The position numbers were made by a program, and so were the translations under genes. Of a DNA stretch of 6,493 nucleotides, positions 1 to 6,493 are shown piece after piece (position 1 is the first letter of the stretch; every line of letters begins with the position of its first letter). Source of the stretch: CAYSBA01 sp964429075 [NCBI: uncultured bacterium]. GTDB lineage: Bacteria > CAYSBA01. The stretch lies in assembly GCA_964429075.1 (NCBI GenBank), contig CAYSBA010000076.1, forward strand, positions 1 through 6,493, read 5' to 3'. The notes below the pieces were generated by a model, which saw only the letters and a program-made list of their open reading frames with translations, was not told where the DNA came from and did no database searches.

Positions 1-1
1 A

Positions 2-88
2 AAGAAGGATCTGCATTTAGAGGAAACTGAATATCAAAAAATGGGTATTACAAAAAATTATTTAATGCTGGCAGTCAACATTTTATGA
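2..88 (+). pseudogene. Possible C-terminal tail of an upstream gene, perhaps an IS5-like transposase
   Basis: An open frame enters from the left edge in frame 2 and runs 28 codons to a TGA at 86-88. The residues look protein-like rather than random. The segment GITKNYLMLAVNIL has the spacing G-hydrophobic-x-K-N, then alternating hydrophobics, then N-L/I, which I associate with the extreme C-terminus of IS5/IS1182-type DDE transposases (RGL-x-KN ... NL). No catalytic residue can be seen, because the rest would lie outside the window, and no terminal inverted repeat is evident downstream. The piece could be the end of an intact gene, a decayed insertion sequence, or chance. The other two forward frames close within 30 bases. 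Confidence 0.25.
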
Positions 89-165
89 ATACATGTAGTG
101 CTGTTCTTAAGATATCTCTCTTAACCTCCCATCATATCTTGAATCACTACAATATTTCCTGAAAT

Positions 166-193
166 TTTTAAAGAAATCATTTTAAAGAAATCA
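166..193. repeat. Perfect 14-base tandem direct repeat
   Basis: TTTTAAAGAAATCA occurs at 166-179 and again, immediately adjacent and without a mismatch, at 180-193. It lies 75 to 102 bases upstream of the acyl-CoA synthetase start and just upstream of the candidate -35 box at 211. It may be a slippage duplication in AT-rich DNA or a two-site operator for a regulator. The sequence alone cannot decide. Confidence 0.75.
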
Positions 194-210
194 AAAGGTT
201 CAAATAAATA

Positions 211-238
211 TTGAAAAAAATTTCTTTAGCTGTTAAAT
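211..238 (+). promoter_or_regulatory. Weak candidate sigma-70 promoter for the acyl-CoA synthetase
   Basis: TTGAAA at 211-216 (5 of 6 to TTGACA) is followed after 16 bases by TTAAAT at 233-238 (4 of 6 to TATAAT). The start codon is at 268, which leaves a short leader. The region is so AT-rich that matches of this quality arise by chance. TAAAAT at 244-249 is a better -10 box but has no -35 partner. Confidence 0.3.
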
Positions 239-267
239 AAACCTAAAATTTAAACAGGGGAGATCAT

Positions 268-2073
268 ATGGAGATAGGCACAAAGACCCTAATTGATTTA
301 CTGTGGGAAGGTGTAGAGAAGTGGGGAGATAAGGAGGCACTTATCAGTAAAAGAGGCGGGACGTGGGTCTCAAAGAGCTACAGAGAGTGGGCAGAAATAT
401 CAAAAAACATATCACTTGGCCTGATGGCACTTGGTGCAAAGATTGATGATAAAATAACAATAATGAGTAACACAAGAGAGGAGTGGCTTCTTGCCCATTT
501 TGGAATCCTTGGTGCTGGTTGTGCATCCACTGCCATCTATCCATCATACCTCCCCAAAGATATTGTTTACATAACCAACGACTGTGAAGCAACACTTGCC
601 TTTGTAGAAGATCAAACCCAACTTAACAAATATCTTGAGATCAAAGACAAGATTCCCAATATAAAAAAGGTGATTATCTTCGATGGAGATAGCGATGCTG
701 ATTGGATAATCAGTTTTCAAGATCTAATCAAGTTGGGTGAACGTTATGGTGAGGAGCATCCAGAGGCATTCGATGAAGTACGGAAAAAAATAGGTCCTGA
801 CAATGTGGCATCCATAATTTATACTTCAGGAACAACCGGACCACCTAAGGGTGTTATGCTTACTCACGACGCATGGGTATTTGAGGCAGAAAGCATTGGA
901 GGGCTTCACTTTATAGAGGATGACTACGTTCAACTTTTATTCTTACCCCTTTCTCACAGCTTTGCACAGGTGCTTTTCCTTATTTGTCTTGTCAAACGAT
1001 GTCCTGTTGCATTTGCTGAGAGCATTGATAAGGTGGTAGACAATATGAAAGAGGTACGACCTCATTTTATGGGTGCAGTACCTAGAATCTATGAAAAAAT
1101 CTATACAAAGATTACGATGGGTGTAGAAGAGGCAGGAGGTCTGAAAAAGAAGATATTTAATTGGTCACTTGGAGTTGGCAGAGAGGTTAGTAAATTAAAA
1201 CAGAAAAAACAGAATATCCCTGCTACCTTAAAATTGAAATTCAAGATTGCAAACAAACTTGTGTTTCACAAAATCAAAGAGATATTTGGTGGCCGTTTAC
1301 TCTTTTTCATATCTGGTGGTGCTCCCCTTTCCAAGGATATTGCTGAATTTTTTCATGCAGCTGATATTCTTATTTTAGAAGGCTGGGGATTAACTGAGAC
1401 AAGTGCTGGCACCTGTGTTAATAGATTGAGTAATTATAAGTTCGGTACTGTTGGACCACCCCTACCAGGTATAGAGATTAAGATTGCAGATGATGGTGAA
1501 ATACTTGTAAGGGCAAGGAGTGTAATGAAAGGTTACTATAAGAAAGAGGCAGAAACAAGAGAGGTCCTTGAACCTGATGGATGGTTCCATACAGGAGATA
1601 TTGGGGTCATTGATGAAGATGGATTTTTAAAGATTACAGATCGAAAAAAGGATATCATTGTAACAGCCGGTGGTAAAAATGTTGCCCCACAAAATATAGA
1701 AAATCGTTTTAAATCCCTCTGCCCTTATTGCAGTCAGATAATGGTATATGGAGATAAACGTAAGTATCTTGTAGCCTTAATAACTCTTAATCAGGAAAAC
1801 ATACAGGACTACGCAAAAGCAAATGGTATACAGTACAGCGACTATAAAGAACTTACACAGAAAAAGGAAATCTACAACCTCATTCAGACCTACATAGACA
1901 AACTAAACAGTGAACTTGCCAGCTATGAGACAATAAAATATTTCAAGATACTGGATAGGGATTTCTCAGAAGAAGAGGGAGAAATTACACCCACTCTTAA
2001 GGTGAAACGAAAGGTGATAACACAGAAATATAAAGATATTCTTGATTCCATGTATGAAGAAAAATTCGATTAA
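268..2073 (+). CDS. Long-chain acyl-CoA synthetase (AMP-forming, FadD15-like)
   Basis: This 601-residue cytoplasmic or membrane-associated enzyme should activate fatty acids with ATP and CoA, through an acyl-adenylate, to give acyl-CoA, AMP and pyrophosphate. All core motifs of the adenylate-forming superfamily are visible: the P-loop YTSGTTGPPKG at about 185-195, EGWGLTET at 371-378, GWFHTGDIG at 438-446, the hinge region DRKKDIIVTAGGKNVAPQ at about 458-475, and the C-terminal TPTLKVKRK at 574-582 with the expected catalytic lysine near 578. The GGKNVAPQ form, the VPRIYEKIY segment (271-279) and the ~600-residue length place it with long-chain FadD15/FACS enzymes rather than acetyl-CoA synthetases; exact chain length cannot be read. 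The ATG at 268 is preceded by a strong Shine-Dalgarno AGGGGAG (256-262), 5 bases away, and the N-terminus aligns with family expectations. It may be cotranscribed with the aminotransferase 106 bases downstream, but the two have no obvious shared pathway. Confidence 0.93.
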   Translation: MEIGTKTLIDLLWEGVEKWGDKEALISKRGGTWVSKSYREWAEISKNISLGLMALGAKIDDKITIMSNTREEWLLAHFGILGAGCASTAIYPSYLPKDIVYITNDCEATLAFVEDQTQLNKYLEIKDKIPNIKKVIIFDGDSDADWIISFQDLIKLGERYGEEHPEAFDEVRKKIGPDNVASIIYTSGTTGPPKGVMLTHDAWVFEAESIGGLHFIEDDYVQLLFLPLSHSFAQVLFLICLVKRCPVAFAESIDKVVDNMKEVRPHFMGAVPRIYEKIYTKITMGVEEAGGLKKKIFNWSLGVGREVSKLKQKKQNIPATLKLKFKIANKLVFHKIKEIFGGRLLFFISGGAPLSKDIAEFFHAADILILEGWGLTETSAGTCVNRLSNYKFGTVGPPLPGIEIKIADDGEILVRARSVMKGYYKKEAETREVLEPDGWFHTGDIGVIDEDGFLKITDRKKDIIVTAGGKNVAPQNIENRFKSLCPYCSQIMVYGDKRKYLVALITLNQENIQDYAKANGIQYSDYKELTQKKEIYNLIQTYIDKLNSELASYETIKYFKILDRDFSEEEGEITPTLKVKRKVITQKYKDILDSMYEEKFD

Positions 2074-2179
2074 TCCTTAGATGTTAGTATTTATGACTGC
2101 AGAACTATATTGATTTAATCAGGTTGTAGCTGTTGCTGCTAAAGGTATTTAAGAAGAATTTGGACCAGAGAGATTAGTT

Positions 2180-3352
2180 ATGGAATTTTACAGGGTTTCA
2201 AAGCTTCCTCCTTACATCTTTTCTATAGTAGATGAGATGAAATACAGGGCAAGGAGAGAGGGCAAAGATGTAATAGATTTTGGTATGGGAAATCCTGACG
2301 GTGCAACACCAGAACCGGTTGTAAGAAAATTGATTGAAGCAGTAAATAATCCTAAGAATCACAGATACTCAATCTCAAGAGGAATATTCGGCCTTAGGAA
2401 AGAGATACAGCTTTACTATCAGCGGCGATTCGGAGTGGAACTCGATCCAGAAAAGGAATGTATCGTGACAATTGGATCAAAAGAGGGGCTTGCACATCTT
2501 TTACTTGCCATAATAACCCCTGGCGATGTAGTGCTTGTACCTGATCCGTCCTATCCAATACACACTCATGGTGTCGTGATTGCAGGCGGTCATCTTGCAA
2601 AGGTCAAGATGGGCAACACTGTTGAGAAGTTCTTCAATAATCTTGTGCAAATCTATTCAAACACCTGGCCAAGGCCAAGATTTCTACTTTTAAACTTTCC
2701 CCATAACCCAACAACACAGATTGTTGAATTAGATTTCTTTGAGGCAGTTATAGACTTTGCACGAAAATACGATCTATTCGTTATTCACGATCATGCCTAT
2801 GCAGACCTTTGTTTTGATGACTACAAATCACCTAGTATATTACAGGTAAAAGGAGCCAAAGAGATTGCAGTAGAGTGCTATTCATTGTCAAAAAGCTATA
2901 ATATGCCTGGCTGGAGAGTTGGTTTTGTTGTAGGGAATGAGAAGGTTATCCACGCCTTGTCGAGGGTAAAAAGTTATCTCGATTATGGTATCTTTCAACC
3001 CATTCAGATTGCAGCAATCGTAGCAATGAGAATGGGAGAAAAATTAATAGAACCAATAAGAGAAAAATATAGAGAAAGAAGAGACCTTCTTGTACAGGGG
3101 CTCAACGATATAGGCTGGCATGTCGAAAAGCCAAGAGCAACAATGTTTGTATGGGCAAAGATACCAGAGAAGATTGATAAAGATTCTCTCTCCTTTGCAA
3201 AATACTTACTTAGTAGATATAATGTAGCAGTAAGCCCTGGTATTGGTTTTGGTGATGCAGGTGAAGGTTATGTCAGGTTTGCACTCGTTGAAAATAGACA
3301 GAGAACAAGACAGGCACTTAGACAGTTAAAGAAGCTCTTTAGAGATTCATAA
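2180..3352 (+). CDS. alaC: Alanine transaminase AlaC (class I/II PLP aminotransferase)
   Basis: This 390-residue cytoplasmic PLP enzyme is expected to transfer an amino group between alanine/pyruvate and glutamate/2-oxoglutarate. As I recall E. coli AlaC (YfdZ), the resemblance runs the whole length: [10 protein letters not shown] near the start, [12 protein letters not shown] (33-44), [11 protein letters not shown] (97-107), [11 protein letters not shown] (118-128), [15 protein letters not shown] (235-249), SPGIGFGD (352-359) and [10 protein letters not shown] (364-373). PLP residues are recognisable: Y125, N176 in FPHNPTT, D204 with Y207 in HDHAYAD, the Schiff-base lysine K238, and the carboxylate-binding R366. 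The related LL-diaminopimelate aminotransferases are the main alternative, but the [10 protein letters not shown] and [10 protein letters not shown] segments favour AlaC. The ATG at 2180 gives the normal N-terminus; an in-frame TAA lies at 2150-2152. The upstream ribosome binding site is poor (AGAGAG near 2167-2172). The last 14 bases overlap the end of hemC on the other strand. Confidence 0.9.
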   Translation: MEFYRVSKLPPYIFSIVDEMKYRARREGKDVIDFGMGNPDGATPEPVVRKLIEAVNNPKNHRYSISRGIFGLRKEIQLYYQRRFGVELDPEKECIVTIGSKEGLAHLLLAIITPGDVVLVPDPSYPIHTHGVVIAGGHLAKVKMGNTVEKFFNNLVQIYSNTWPRPRFLLLNFPHNPTTQIVELDFFEAVIDFARKYDLFVIHDHAYADLCFDDYKSPSILQVKGAKEIAVECYSLSKSYNMPGWRVGFVVGNEKVIHALSRVKSYLDYGIFQPIQIAAIVAMRMGEKLIEPIREKYRERRDLLVQGLNDIGWHVEKPRATMFVWAKIPEKIDKDSLSFAKYLLSRYNVAVSPGIGFGDAGEGYVRFALVENRQRTRQALRQLKKLFRDS

Positions 3353-4271
3353 TATACCTGCGTGTCTCTTCAACAATACTGTGAACATCTTGGGATTCGA
3401 GCTCATTGATTACCGTTGTTGTTATATATTTTGTATCATTGCTGCTAAATGACCTTTTGTATTTAATAAACCTTTTAGCATCCGGTGTTGATATGCAGCA
3501 CCATATTGTCCACCCATCATTTTTTCTCTCCGCATGTACCGCAATAGGAGCCCTACAGCCACCCTCCAATGATCTAAGTATATCTCTTTCTATCCTGAGT
3601 GCAGTATGGGAACAAACATTGTCAATACCTTTAAGTACTTCCAGTAATTCATGATTGTTTTCAAGTGCCTCTATTGCCACAATCCCCTGTCCTGCAGCAG
3701 GGACACAGATATCATAAGACAGTGGTTCAACAAAAAGATCACTTAGATCTATCTCCATTCTTTTAATGCCCGCCTCAGACATTACTATCATATCGAATTG
3801 ACTGGATCTCAATTTTTTTAACCTTGTCTCAACATTTCCTCTCAGATCCTTGAAACAGATATTTTTTTTCGTAATAAAAAGCTGCGTCTTTCTTCTCATG
3901 GAGGATGTGCCAATACATATTGGATCTTTATATTCAATAAAGGGCTTATCCTTCTGTTTGACAAGACAGTCCCTTGGGAAGTCTCTCTCAAGTACAGCAG
4001 CAAGTATTATTGTATCTGGAGAATCTGTTGGCATATCTTTTGCACTATGAACAGCTATATCAATCTTTCTCTCCAAAAGTGCCCTCTGTATCTCTTTTAC
4101 AAACACACCTACAGTTTTTATCTGCCATAGTGGGGTACTTCTATCTCTATCTCCTGCGGTCCTGATAGGAATAATATCCACCTTGTGGCCATGATCTATG
4201 AGCTCTTTTTTTACCCTTTCTGCCTGCCACATTGCAAGTCTGCTACCTCTTGTTCCAAGTCTTATCTTCAT
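3339..4271 (-). CDS. hemC: Hydroxymethylbilane synthase (porphobilinogen deaminase)
   Basis: HemC condenses four porphobilinogens head to tail into hydroxymethylbilane, the linear precursor of heme, siroheme and corrinoids, in the cytoplasm. The 310-residue length is normal. Visible landmarks are [12 protein letters not shown] (6-17) with the substrate-binding arginine R8, HSAKDMPT (75-82) with the catalytic aspartate D79, GTSSMRR (121-127), LRGNVETRL (143-151) with R144 and R150, AAGQG (192-196), and [10 protein letters not shown] (235-244) with C239, which carries the dipyrromethane cofactor. HSAKDMPT is a slight variant of the commoner HSLKDVPT. The ATG at 4271 overlaps the hemA stop in ATGA, and a Shine-Dalgarno AGGTGGGG (4279-4286) lies inside the hemA 3' end, so translation is probably coupled. 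It is the last gene of the operon; its TAA falls inside the convergent alaC gene and no terminator hairpin is visible beyond it. Confidence 0.96.
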   Translation of the reverse strand: MKIRLGTRGSRLAMWQAERVKKELIDHGHKVDIIPIRTAGDRDRSTPLWQIKTVGVFVKEIQRALLERKIDIAVHSAKDMPTDSPDTIILAAVLERDFPRDCLVKQKDKPFIEYKDPICIGTSSMRRKTQLFITKKNICFKDLRGNVETRLKKLRSSQFDMIVMSEAGIKRMEIDLSDLFVEPLSYDICVPAAGQGIVAIEALENNHELLEVLKGIDNVCSHTALRIERDILRSLEGGCRAPIAVHAERKNDGWTIWCCISTPDAKRFIKYKRSFSSNDTKYITTTVINELESQDVHSIVEETRRYIMNL

Positions 4272-5536
4272 TGTTGTTCCCCACCTTTTATCTCTTTAAA
4301 CATATCTTCAAGTGCCTTTGCATACTCAAGTGCCTTATCCCTATTTGGTGTGGTCTTTAGTTTTGTAATGAATTGTTTTACAAACTCATTCATTAGCCTC
4401 TTTGAGAACTTATCAATCAATGCAAGTTGATTTTGAGTAAAATTCTTATCGCTGAAAAAGGCTTCAAACTCCCTTTTCCTGATGTCCTCTGCAGTTAATC
4501 TGACAGCCTTAATCGCCGGTGAGACCTTTCGTGTGTGTAACCAATTATTGAAATCCTTTGCTATTTCTATAATAATCTCTCTGGCCTTCTTAGCCTCTTT
4601 ACGTCTTGCCTCAAGACTCTTTTCTACAACCCGCTTTAGATCATCTACTGTATAGAGAAAAACATTCCCTACCTCTGCACACTCTGGATCCACATTTCGT
4701 GGCACAGATAGATCAACAACAAGCATTGTTCTGTTTTTTCTCTTTTTAGAAGCACTGGTGATGTGTCTTTCAGTTATTACATAGCTTTTAGATGCAGTTG
4801 AGCAAATAACAACATCAAATTTGTCAAGGTTCTCAAGCAATTGTTCCATCTCCTTTGGAACACCACCAAATTTTTTAGTAAACTCCTTGGCCCTTTCAAA
4901 GGTCCTGCTTGCTACAAAAAGCGACTTTGAACGATCTGCAAAATAGGTAATGACATCTTCTGCTATCTCTCCTGCACCGATTAAACAGACATCCGTCTTT
5001 TCGATGGCACCAAATATTCTCCTGGATAGCTCTAAGATTGCGTAGCCTGTGCTTATTGCACCTTCACCAATTGCGGTCCTTGTGCGTGCTTCTTTGGCTG
5101 CCCTGAAGGCCATACTAAAGAGTTGATTAAGGTATGGACCTACAGTACCAGACTCTGTTGCGATTTTAAATGCCCTCTTGACCTGTCCGAGTATTTGAGG
5201 TTCTCCAATTATCATAGAATCGAGACCAGAAGCTACCTTAAAAAGATGTAGTATGGCATCCATATCAATATTAATGTAGAGATAACTGTTTATAACCTCT
5301 CTCGGAACGGCCCTATCAAATAGCACCTTCTTGGCTATTTCTATACACAGCTCACTATCAGTGCCAACAAGATAGGTTTCAGTTCTGTTGCATGTTGATA
5401 TGAGTACTGCTTCGGATGCCCCCTCTTTTAAGAACTCTCTGACAAAGTCCCTGTATTCTTTCTCAGGCACACTTATTTTTTCCCTGATCTCAAGGGGTGT
5501 TCTTCTGTAATTTATGCCACAACATATAATACGCAC
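4268..5536 (-). CDS. hemA: Glutamyl-tRNA reductase
   Basis: GluTR uses NADPH to reduce glutamyl-tRNA(Glu) to glutamate-1-semialdehyde, the first committed step of C5-pathway tetrapyrrole synthesis. The 422 residues contain the three expected parts: an N-terminal catalytic domain with STCNRTETY (47-55), whose C49 forms the thioester, and HLFKVASGLDSMIIGEPQILGQVK starting at 97, with the conserved H97; an NADPH-binding Rossmann domain with LIGAGE (185-190), the CSTAS stretch (245-249) and DLSVPRNVDP (275-284); and a C-terminal helical dimerisation domain from about 300. That last domain diverges from the usual NKLLHPP-type ending. The start is GTG at 5536, which gives the standard N-terminus (RIICCGINYRRTPLEIREK). 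Its Shine-Dalgarno GAGG (5547-5550) overlaps the ccsA stop, and the stop overlaps the hemC start by 4 bases. HemL, HemB and HemD are not encoded here and must lie elsewhere. Confidence 0.96.
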   Translation of the reverse strand: MRIICCGINYRRTPLEIREKISVPEKEYRDFVREFLKEGASEAVLISTCNRTETYLVGTDSELCIEIAKKVLFDRAVPREVINSYLYINIDMDAILHLFKVASGLDSMIIGEPQILGQVKRAFKIATESGTVGPYLNQLFSMAFRAAKEARTRTAIGEGAISTGYAILELSRRIFGAIEKTDVCLIGAGEIAEDVITYFADRSKSLFVASRTFERAKEFTKKFGGVPKEMEQLLENLDKFDVVICSTASKSYVITERHITSASKKRKNRTMLVVDLSVPRNVDPECAEVGNVFLYTVDDLKRVVEKSLEARRKEAKKAREIIIEIAKDFNNWLHTRKVSPAIKAVRLTAEDIRKREFEAFFSDKNFTQNQLALIDKFSKRLMNEFVKQFITKLKTTPNRDKALEYAKALEDMFKEIKGGEQQ

Positions 5537-5548
5537 CCTTTTTCTTCC

Positions 5549-6355
5549 TCAAAATGCATGGACCGATGGAAACAGAAGACCGGTTGTAAAGAAATTAATA
5601 ATTACAATCACAAATGCAACAATAGTGAGCCATGCAGACCTTTTCCCATAAATTACTCCCATCCTTTGACTTGCCAAAAGTACAGTATATATTAACCAAC
5701 TTATGATCACATTTAAAAATTTAGGATCCAGAATAAATCTATTCCAGATATCGAATGACCACTTGATCCCTGATATTATCCCCACTGTAAGCAAAACCAC
5801 ACCAACAAGGTTACCATAGAATATGACTTTCTCCATTAGATCCAGCGAAGGTATCTTATTGAAGAAAAAACCGAATCTCTTGTTTGCTATCTCATTGTAG
5901 AGAAGGATATACAGAATTGCACTTATGCTGGAAAACAAAAATACAACATATGAAAAAAGTGATGATGCAACGTGAATCTCGAATACAGGTGAAAAAACAA
6001 GCTCTCTACTGGCATGAGTTCTTGTAATTGTTGAGCCAAGCATGAGGAATATAAATATAATGCTCAATACAGGCTGACCAAAGACCCTATCCTCTATTGC
6101 AGATTCAAGCAAAAGGTATGCTGTGGCTGCAAACCATGCAAAGATAGATACTGCTCCGAAGATATCTGTAAATGGAATGAAACCAAGGCTATAGGTTGCC
6201 TCAACAATTACAAGCATGTGAATTACAACGACAGTGGAAGTCACAAGGCTTGCAATCTTCCCGCTCTGCTCACCCTCACCAAAAAAGTGAATTGAATACA
6301 ATATAGCGCAGATAAGATACAAAAATGGTATAAGATCTCTAAAAAGAGGATCCAA
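5549..6355 (-). CDS. ccsA: CcsA/HemX-like cytochrome c assembly family membrane protein
   Basis: This is an integral membrane protein of 268 residues with about eight hydrophobic segments (roughly residues 7-25, 35-56, 65-84, 96-110, 129-154, 177-196, 213-229 and 242-263) and no cleavable signal peptide. Family marks are EIHVASSLFSYVVF with H128, the PSLDLMEK stretch after transmembrane segment 5, LLTVGIISGIKWSFD (189-203), DPK at 210-212, ISWLIY just after it, and a histidine near the C-terminus (FPSVHAF). The tryptophan-rich WWD signature of true CcsA/CcmC heme-handling proteins is largely missing, so it resembles HemX/YpjD-type relatives as much as a cytochrome c synthetase subunit. It sits 12 bases upstream of hemA, a context typical of HemX/CcsA. 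The start chosen is TTG at 6355, with GAGG at 6362-6365 six bases upstream. A longer frame opens at TTG 6379 (276 residues), but that codon lies upstream of the predicted transcription start. No ATG occurs near the N-terminus. Confidence 0.82.
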   Translation of the reverse strand: MDPLFRDLIPFLYLICAILYSIHFFGEGEQSGKIASLVTSTVVVIHMLVIVEATYSLGFIPFTDIFGAVSIFAWFAATAYLLLESAIEDRVFGQPVLSIIFIFLMLGSTITRTHASRELVFSPVFEIHVASSLFSYVVFLFSSISAILYILLYNEIANKRFGFFFNKIPSLDLMEKVIFYGNLVGVVLLTVGIISGIKWSFDIWNRFILDPKFLNVIISWLIYTVLLASQRMGVIYGKRSAWLTIVAFVIVIINFFTTGLLFPSVHAF

Positions 6356-6361
6356 TTCTAA

Positions 6362-6365
6362 CCTC
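6362..6365 (-). promoter_or_regulatory. Shine-Dalgarno that sets the ccsA start
   Basis: Read on the minus strand, TGAGG is followed by six bases and then TTG GAT at 6355. No comparable site lies at a workable distance before the more upstream TTG at 6379, where AAGGA abuts the codon directly. This selects the 268-residue form of the protein. Confidence 0.6.
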
Positions 6366-6381
6366 AAAAGAATTAACAATC

Positions 6382-6410
6382 CTTATAACTTCAAGATATA
6401 CCTATGTCAA
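6382..6410 (-). promoter_or_regulatory. Near-consensus sigma-70 promoter of the ccsA-hemA-hemC operon
   Basis: On the minus strand a perfect -35 TTGACA (6405-6410) is followed by exactly 17 bases and a -10 TATAAG (6382-6387, 5 of 6). Transcription would start near 6375, giving a leader of about 20 bases before the TTG at 6355. This is by far the best promoter match I found in the window. A weaker upstream candidate, TTTACA (6456-6461) with 17-base spacing to TATGTT (6433-6438), could be a second promoter. Confidence 0.7.
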
Positions 6411-6493
6411 ATCAAGTGCAATCTGTATTTTTAACATATCAGGTCTAAATTTTTCTGTAAAAAAGGGTAGCAAAAAACAAATCATATAAAAAG

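Noticed and set aside
344-595. 83-codon minus-strand open frame inside the acyl-CoA synthetase gene
   Set aside because: It is antisense to a well-conserved gene, has a low-complexity tryptophan- and histidine-rich composition and resembles no protein family.
2074-2179. Terminator or separate promoter between the acyl-CoA synthetase and alaC
   Set aside because: The only pairing I find (GCAGAAC near 2099 with GTTGCTGC near 2132) needs a bulge and lacks a T-tract, and no -35/-10 pair of acceptable quality is present.
2394-2600. 68-codon minus-strand open frame inside alaC
   Set aside because: It lies antisense to the conserved part of alaC and has no recognisable domain or ribosome binding site.
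3406-4430. Four plus-strand open frames opposite hemC and the end of hemA
   Set aside because: They are opposite-strand shadows of genes with intact catalytic motifs. Their hydrophobic look comes from complementing charged-residue codons, not from membrane proteins.
6356-6379. TTG at 6379 as the ccsA start
   Set aside because: It lies upstream of the predicted transcription start, with the AAGGA sequence touching the codon. The TTG at 6355 has a properly spaced ribosome site.
1-6493. A novel defence, mobile or biosynthetic system
   Set aside because: All five main genes belong to well-known metabolic or membrane families with intact key residues. No toxin-antitoxin pair, repeat array, integrase or unexplained long gene is present.

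Overview
This AT-rich window carries five complete protein genes, plus a possible partial reading frame at its left edge. Two genes lie on the + strand in the left half (an AMP-forming long-chain acyl-CoA synthetase and an AlaC-type alanine aminotransferase). Three lie on the - strand in the right half: a CcsA/HemX-like membrane protein, hemA and hemC. The two blocks run towards each other and overlap tail to tail by 14 bases. The gene content indicates a bacterium that makes tetrapyrroles from glutamyl-tRNA (C5 pathway). A ccsA-like gene directly ahead of hemA-hemC is an arrangement I associate with cytochrome-rich anaerobic Gram-negatives such as Deltaproteobacteria-like or Nitrospirota-like lineages. 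That placement is inference from memory and weak.

Left to right: bases 1-267 are a leader region with a short open frame running in from the left edge (2-88, possibly a transposase tail), a perfect 14-base tandem duplication (166-193), a weak promoter candidate and a good ribosome binding site for the acyl-CoA synthetase (268-2073). A 106-base gap with no convincing terminator or promoter follows, then alaC (2180-3352). On the other strand a near-consensus sigma-70 promoter (6382-6410) drives ccsA (best start TTG at 6355), hemA (GTG at 5536, 12 bases downstream) and hemC (ATG at 4271, sharing ATGA with the hemA stop).

The - strand operon is functionally coherent. GluTR (HemA) commits glutamyl-tRNA to tetrapyrrole synthesis, HemC builds the linear tetrapyrrole, and the CcsA/HemX-like protein belongs to a family tied to heme handling, cytochrome c assembly or GluTR control. 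The + strand pair has no obvious pathway link: one gene activates fatty acids, the other interconverts alanine and pyruvate.

I found no RNA gene, CRISPR array, complete mobile element or new multigene system. The most useful observations are the promoter that corrects the ccsA start, the convergent overlap without a terminator, the degenerate tryptophan-rich motif of the CcsA-like protein, and the tandem repeat in the acyl-CoA synthetase leader.
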